Assembly (NCBI RefSeq): GCF_018687715.1
Contig: NC_056759.1
Coordinates: 955,501-1,019,500 of the forward strand
DNA: 64,000 bases
Direction: 5' to 3'
DNA from: Carya illinoinensis
Lineage: Eukaryota; Streptophyta; Magnoliopsida; Fagales; Juglandaceae
A program made the translations under genes and the position numbers. Shown here one piece after another: positions 59,023-64,000 of this stretch. Every line of letters starts with the position of its first letter. The first letter of the stretch is position 1. A model generated the notes under the pieces. That model saw only the letters and a list, made by a program, of their open reading frames with translations. It was not told where the DNA came from and did no database searches.

Positions 59023-59713
59023 TCTTCTCTTGTCTCTCTCTTAGGAGTCGAGATAAGTGATGGGCCGAACTTGTTGTCTGCCTGTTTGGGTGGGAATTAG
59101 CTAGGAAAATGATGGAGGATATTCCGGAGAAATGGAGCAAAGCTGATCAAGGCTGAATCTTCTGCTGGAGTTGGATGGGGAAAGAAAGATGTGAGAGAAA
59201 GAAGGGAAAAGAGAGAGAGAATAAAAATGAGAAGAAAATTGTCACTTTACACTAATTCACCGTAAAGAAGTTTACAGGGTCAAACATGACGGCTATTCAT
59301 TATTGTCATGTCAGCGCCTAACTCAACTTACGCTTTTGATGTCAATCTGAATAGTCGGCCATGATCTCATTTATATTTATAGGAAAAAGACAGATCGTCC
59401 CATAAGTTATAATAATTACCAGGAAAATGTAATATTACATAACGAATAACTATATAATATATATAAGGCTGGCGTACGGTACGCATGTTCAACATGGCTT
59501 CTTGGTTTTAATTTTACTTATTGCACAAGTTACTTAGACAACACATGAAAAATAATGTCACAGGTTAATTTTTTCATACTTTTCCAAATTTGTATCATTT
59601 TCTTTAGAAGAATAAAACCCACAAATCTGTTCAAACACGCTAACCTTAGGATGATCATTCTTCTTTCTTTTCGTATTCATTCTTATCATCATCTGTTGAG
59701 TACGCCGTGCGTA

Positions 59714-60162
59714 GCAAGATAATGATCGATACTATTCCATTCCTTGAATTCTCGATGAACGTCTACATAAAAAAAAAACAAATTAGGGGAAAGGTAAGGA
59801 AGCTACGTACGTACGTGAACCCTGCATGCATCAGTTATGAATTTCATGGCCGTGCGTACGTACAGTTGATACCTTCAACTGAGGAAAGTCCAAACAATTA
59901 GTAATGCATAACCCATAATTTGACTAATCAGATGGCAAGATAATTAATGATCGATACTATTCCATTGGTTGAATTCTCGATGAAGGTCTACAAAACCCAA
60001 AAAACAAATTAGGGAAAAAGGTAAGGAAGCTACGTACGTACGTGATCCCTGGCTGCATGCATCGGTTAGTAATTTTCATGGCCGTACTTACGTATAGTTG
60101 ATACCTTCAACTGGGGAAAGTCCAAACAATTAGTAATGCATAACCCATAATTTGACTAATCT
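59714..60162. repeat. Tandem duplication of about 222 bp upstream of the DUF247 gene
   Basis: 59714-59934 and 59935-60162 align throughout. Both have GATCGATACTATTCCATT, AAGGAAGCTACGTACGTACG, TTGATACCTTCAACTG and TAATGCATAACCCATAATTT. Both contain palindromic ACGTACGT and an RY-type TGCATGCATC. Differences are scattered substitutions and short indels. Confidence 0.9.
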
Positions 60163-60465
60163 AATCATGATTGAAAATTCCAACTCGATCCGTAAATATA
60201 GTGAGATCGATTGACCGGCGAGTTTATGATAACATAATGCCTAGTGTTGGTGTGGATGAGGCAAGTATTATCCAGGATTCCAAAGTTTGACTATAGACCA
60301 CCAAAACCTAGTTGCAATTTATAAATATATATAAATATATATATTATATCGGACAAGGAATGCCAGCGCGTACACGATGTCAGATAAAATCAAAGTAATA
60401 TCATGTTATCTTCTTTCGATCAATCGTATGATTTGTCATTGTACTCCAAAAACTCTCCAACCCAT

Positions 60466-60472
60466 TATAAAA
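60466..60472 (+). promoter_or_regulatory. TATA box of the DUF247 gene
   Basis: CCCATTATAAAAGGGTACCC, with TATAAAA at 60466-60472. It lies about 133 bp before the ATG, a normal distance for a short leader. Confidence 0.5.
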
Positions 60473-60604
60473 GGGTACCCGAAGGTAAGATCTTTTCATA
60501 CAGAAACACACGGTGTCTCTCCGTTCTAATTAAGCAAGTTTTCTCTTTCACCATGATCTCCTTCCCCGATTCAGTAGATCATAACATCCTCTGAGTTAAA
60601 AGCT

Positions 60605-62233
60605 ATGAAACTACGGCCAACAGTTGCCGATAGCCATGATCAATGGGTTATACAGATAAGTCGAGCCCTAGAAGAAGAAGGCCTCAAAGAGGACGACGAT
60701 GAAAATGTTCCTACAATTACCATCTTCACCGTGCCTCCAACCCTAAAGTCTATTAAACCAGAAACATACACTCCACAACTCGTAGCCCTCGGCCCATACC
60801 ATCACCAGCGGCCTCAACTCTTGGAGATGGAGCACTTCAAACTGGGTTCAGCTAAAAGAATGCAGAAGAACTTCAAACAAATCAAATTCCGAGACTTAGT
60901 TAACCGCATCGCAGAAAGTGATTACGCTATCAGAGCTTGCTACCATCGTTTCTTGGAGTTCGACCAAGAAACACTCGCATGGATATTTGCCATCGATTCT
61001 TCTTTCTTGTTGGACTGTCTCCAAACCTACTTTATAGAAACTGAAGGCTCACTTATGGAAATCTCGTCTAATATGAGTAGTCAAAGCAGCGGCACGCGGA
61101 AGAAAGCCGCACACCGTACTCATGTACTCAAGGATGTTATCATGATGGAAAACCAAATACCTCTCTTTTTGCTCAGAGAAGTCCACGGTTTTTTTGAGCA
61201 TGAAGATCAGGACGCAGTATTGACCTCCATGCTATTGGGAGTTTGCAAGTATCTATCACCCATCAAGTACATCAATCATCAGCATTTTACGGAAGAATAT
61301 TTCACGAGAGCCCATTTGCTAGATCTTCTCTACTACATGATTGTGCCGAAATTGACACTCGTGGCTGATTTTGATCAGCAGGAGAAGCTGGAGGAGGACG
61401 AAGAGATTGGCTGGTTTAGAAAAGCGATGAAATCAATCTTGATAGCGGTATGTTTTCTTATATTCGCCCCGCTTCGTATTCTCAAGAGAATTTTCCAGTC
61501 AAAAGTTGTTAAACGTTTAGCTGCATCGCAACTTGCAATACTCTCACGGATATTGAGTCGTGCAAAGAATAGTACTGTAACCAATATACTGCCTTCCACA
61601 GAGAACGTGGTAGAAAAATTGGGAGGCACGTTTTATAATCATCTTAACGACGAAAGTCCTTCAGTCGACGAGATTGCAATCCCAAGTGTGACTCAACTTC
61701 ATAAAGTTGGTGTCAAATTTCGTCCAGTCAAGGGTGGCTTGAAAATCATAATCTTCGACAAGTCTTCTGGTACATTTTACCTTCCAATTATTCAATTAGA
61801 TGATAACTCTGATGTTGTGATAAGGAACCTCGTGGCTTATGAGGCATGTATTGCACCAGAGGTGATGGTTTTTACACGTTACACAGAGTTTATGAATGGA
61901 ATAATTGATACAGAAGAAGATGTGAGGATTCTTCGGGAGGCAGGGATCATCTTGAACCGCCTCAAAAGCGATGCAGAAGTGGCAAACCTTTGGAATGGGA
62001 TGACAAAATCTGTGAAAGTAACGAAAGTTCAGTTTCTTGACAAGGCTATTGAAGATGTTAATACCTATTATTCCAAAAGTTGGAAAGTGAGGATCAACAT
62101 GATCATTAAGAACTTTATCCTCTCTTCCTGGCCATGTCTCACGTTTCTGGGAGCTACTGTACTGATATTCCTGTTTATTGTGGAAACTGCTTGTTCTTCG
62201 TACGATTGCTCCAAATTGTTGGCGGCCCTATAA
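60605..62233 (+). CDS. DUF247 (UPF0481-like) membrane protein
   Basis: An intronless frame of 542 aa with the PF03140-type signatures in order: FTVPPTLKSIKPETYTPQLV and ALGPYHHQRPQLLEMEHFK (41-79), IDSSFLLDCLQ (about 130-140), DVIMMENQIPLFLLREV (177-193), IPSVTQLHKVGVKFRP (359-374), NLVAYEACIAPE (408-419). A C-terminal membrane anchor lies at about 509-527 (CLTFLGATVLIFLFIVE). A second hydrophobic stretch at about 278-290 (LIAVCFLIFAPL), followed by a basic RILKRIFQSK, sits in the variable region between the two conserved blocks. Function is unknown for most dicot members; grass DUF247 genes at the S and Z loci act in self-incompatibility. No signal peptide. The gene has its own TATA box and a poly(A) signal, and looks intact. 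Confidence 0.92.
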   Translation: MKLRPTVADSHDQWVIQISRALEEEGLKEDDDENVPTITIFTVPPTLKSIKPETYTPQLVALGPYHHQRPQLLEMEHFKLGSAKRMQKNFKQIKFRDLVNRIAESDYAIRACYHRFLEFDQETLAWIFAIDSSFLLDCLQTYFIETEGSLMEISSNMSSQSSGTRKKAAHRTHVLKDVIMMENQIPLFLLREVHGFFEHEDQDAVLTSMLLGVCKYLSPIKYINHQHFTEEYFTRAHLLDLLYYMIVPKLTLVADFDQQEKLEEDEEIGWFRKAMKSILIAVCFLIFAPLRILKRIFQSKVVKRLAASQLAILSRILSRAKNSTVTNILPSTENVVEKLGGTFYNHLNDESPSVDEIAIPSVTQLHKVGVKFRPVKGGLKIIIFDKSSGTFYLPIIQLDDNSDVVIRNLVAYEACIAPEVMVFTRYTEFMNGIIDTEEDVRILREAGIILNRLKSDAEVANLWNGMTKSVKVTKVQFLDKAIEDVNTYYSKSWKVRINMIIKNFILSSWPCLTFLGATVLIFLFIVETACSSYDCSKLLAAL

Positions 62234-62364
62234 AGGTTGGCATGACTTTCTGTTGTATTTCACGTTGGATTGGACGGCATCCATGTACAAGGAATGAAGT
62301 GTTCATACGTATTCTTTAATTTACTTGAATTTCTAAAGCAATTCATGTCGACGTGGATCCTTTT

Positions 62365-62370
62365 AATAAA
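62365..62370 (+). terminator. Candidate poly(A) signal of the DUF247 gene
   Basis: AATAAA 132 bp after the stop codon, in a U-rich context (CTTTTAATAAACAATTC). Confidence 0.4.
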
Positions 62371-62997
62371 CAATTCGATCGCGTGTCTCGTTACATATTC
62401 CATGGTATCAGTATCTTTGCAACATTGTTTTTTTCCTGAATTATGGTGATGGCATTATACACTATAATTTACAATAAAAGTTACAAACAAAACGAAAAGC
62501 AGGAGTTCGAAATTCGAAAAGGTGGAGAACAGCAGGACGACAGAACAATAAGCTGAAATTACGGGGATGAATGAATGGCATTTTTCACTTAGGTCAATAG
62601 CAACAGCGAAAATTTCTTGGGGAATGAGCTTTCCTTAGTGGTGTTGCCTTTTTCGGGTCCCTCCCTTCTGTTAACTTTTTGAATTCCATCGTCCCATGAA
62701 GCCCACTTTTTTGACAAACGTTTTCGAAATCTCTATCTGTCAAACACGAAATAATTAAAAATGATTCTCACAACTTTCATTATGTAACACTTTGTGATAT
62801 TATTGATTGAAAAACTATATTTTAAAGTTAATGCGGAGAAATACATTTAATAAAATGATTATTTATTATAATAAAATTAATTTAAAAGATAATCTTATAA
62901 ATTAAATATTGCAATTATTTAAAATAATGTGTGATGTGTTAATTTTAGATGCTGCAATTTATTATTTTTGAATGAATAAGAGAACCGAAAATTTTAG

Positions 62998-63135
62998 TTA
63001 TAAACACAATTACGTACTAATATATATATTAATATAATATAATTAATAAAAAATAAATTTTATTAAAAAAATATTAATTTAAATTTTAAATATAAAAAAA
63101 TCAATATTAATACATAAAATTAATATTCGATTTAC
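62998..63135. repeat. Dispersed repeat, family C
   Basis: Its core matches the 8940-9045 copy closely (AATAAATTTTATTAAAAAAA, AATTTAAATTTTAAATATAA). Confidence 0.6.
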
Positions 63136-63515
63136 TTAACAAAACTCAGGATATGTGGAGATGCGCTTGGTGTCATACTTTCATTGCAATCACTATGAAG
63201 TGGGCCCTCTCGTGGGCTTTGGGCTCAAATTACAGAAATGGACCTCTTTAGTTCATTTCGGAATTTATTTAATTATGTGGAATTTAAGATTGGGACAATT
63301 ATTGGGATCCCTTTTGTTTCCATGTAGGCAAAGATTTAATAAGTTTTAAAGCGGTAAATTGTGTGGCCGAAAACAGAAATGCAAAAGGGGTAATTCAGTC
63401 AAAATGGTTCCCAACACAGTGGTGCTTGGCTGGCTAACCTGGAGGGAGTATCCCACAGTCCCACTCTCACAGCTCACTTCCCTCCCTCTCCTCCCCACTT
63501 CCCCGACCGTTACCC

Positions 63516-63517
<2 letters not shown>

Positions 63518-63548
<31 letters not shown>
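63518..63548. repeat. CT microsatellite in a 5' leader
   Basis: 31 bases of uninterrupted CT repeat, about 60 bp before the next start codon. Confidence 0.85.
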
Positions 63549-63551
<3 letters not shown>

Positions 63552-63605
63552 ACCCAGTGCGCAAGCAGAGCTCTCTGTTTCTGTTTCTGTCTCTTCTCTC
63601 TCATA

Positions 63606-64000
63606 ATGTCATGTTTTTGGTCTCTACCGTTTTCTTTTCTGGCCACTTTTCTCTTCCTTTACTCTGCTACTTTCTTTTCCTTTTCACATGGGGATTCTCG
63701 CTCTTCACCCCTCCAAACTCTGCCCACTACAGGTACTACTCTCCGTTCTTTTTTTTCCTGTTTGGTTGCTGAGAAAATGTAAGATTATAGAATATCTGTA
63801 CAGTGTTATGGTTTCTCTGTACTCTGTTTTCTTACAATCACCAACAAAGGAGCCAAAATAAATTTCCTTTTTCTACCACATTGGCACTGTTTGCGTGGAA
63901 GATAATTGTTTCTTTCCTTCTTAAATCTGATCTCCTTTCCAGGCTGGGAAAATGAAGGAAAATATGTTGTGGATCACTCTCAGGGGAGTTGGAGGTCTCT
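63606..64000 (+). CDS. N-terminal part of a secreted or membrane protein (partial)
   Basis: Two coding exons are visible: 63606-63732, and 63943 to the window end. The first encodes MSCFWSLPFSFLATFLFLYS and ATFFSFSHGDSRSSP, a classic signal peptide (hydrophobic residues about 4-30). The donor G|GTACTAC and acceptor TTTCCAG join in phase to give TTGWENEGKYVVDHSQGSW and onward. The competing ATG at 63611 would hit a stop just after the splice, which supports 63606. I do not recognise the family; the downstream sequence is missing. Confidence 0.6.

Larger units (their letters stand above)
56470..60604. other. Repeat-rich intergenic DNA between RPS11 and DUF247 gene
   Basis: 4.1 kb without a supported gene. 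Contains a G14 tract (56494-56507), three family A MITEs (57058-57275, 57285-57485, 58815-59022), foldback-like sequence (57780-57930), a 0.22-kb tandem duplication (59714-60162) and the DUF247 promoter. The short frame at 59707-59901 lies in the first duplication unit and is not conserved as coding in the second (indels), so it is not a gene. Confidence 0.6.
62234..63605. other. Intergenic DNA after the DUF247 gene
   Basis: Holds the DUF247 3' UTR, AT-rich DNA with a family C repeat (62998-63135), then from about 63350 the promoter and pyrimidine-rich leader of the next gene. A long frame over 63359-63772 is an artefact of the CT repeat in the leader. Confidence 0.55.

Noticed and set aside
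63359..63772. 137-codon frame across the CT microsatellite
   Set aside because: Its Ser/Leu runs come from the CT repeat in the leader. The correct coding frame starts at 63606 and splices in phase, while this frame stops after the splice.

Overview
The window is nuclear DNA from a dicot tree-type plant. The genes have many short coding exons with GT-AG introns, intergenic DNA is very AT-rich, and MITEs, SINEs and LINE remnants are frequent. The MITE family with GAGATGAGATAA-like ends, and the LINE tails carrying a TACTTGGGCTATGCC-like block, resemble repeats I associate with Fagales (walnut/hickory type). That placement is from memory and only moderately certain. No rRNA, tRNA, CRISPR or organellar sequence was seen. 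Two protein coding regions are cut by the window edges.

Layout: 47-328 (+) is the last exon of an unrecognised gene with a DLNMMP motif. 2300-8627 (-) is ALF4 (aberrant lateral root formation 4, glomulin-like; 14 coding exons, 607 aa), with an 808-bp solo LTR in intron 3. 8.9-11.5 kb is AT-rich repeat DNA. 11685-22504 (+) is TRS120, a TRAPPII subunit (10 coding exons, 1200 aa). Its 3-kb intron 4 holds two LINE remnants placed head to head and a SINE with clear target-site duplications. 22.5-31.4 kb has no gene that I can support, but holds MITEs, small tandem duplications and a C22 run. 31438-36199 (+) is a class II KNOX homeobox gene (KNAT3/4/5 type; 6 coding exons, 483 aa). 39231-48236 (+) is a neurochondrin family gene (18 coding exons, 644 aa). 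49564-52879 (+) is a hydroxyproline O-arabinosyltransferase (8 coding exons, 366 aa). 54382-56326 (-) is cytosolic ribosomal protein S11/uS17 (6 coding exons, 159 aa). 60605-62233 (+) is an intronless DUF247 gene (542 aa) behind a 0.22-kb tandem duplication. 63606-64000 (+) is the start of a gene with an N-terminal signal peptide, cut by the window end.

Exon joins were worked out by hand from GT-AG sites. Every modelled intron gives a continuous reading frame, and total lengths fit the families as I know them. The genes are unrelated housekeeping or developmental genes, not an operon-like system. The striking thing about the set is its order: ALF4, TRS120 and KNOX-II match Arabidopsis At5g11030-At5g11060; KNOX-II plus neurochondrin match At4g32040-32050; KNOX-II plus HPAT match At5g25220-25265 (locus numbers from memory). 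The window therefore looks like an unfractionated ancestral block. I found no convincing new biological system. The best observations are dated insertion events (solo LTR, SINE, truncated LINE tails with target-site duplications), dispersed MITE families and the block synteny.
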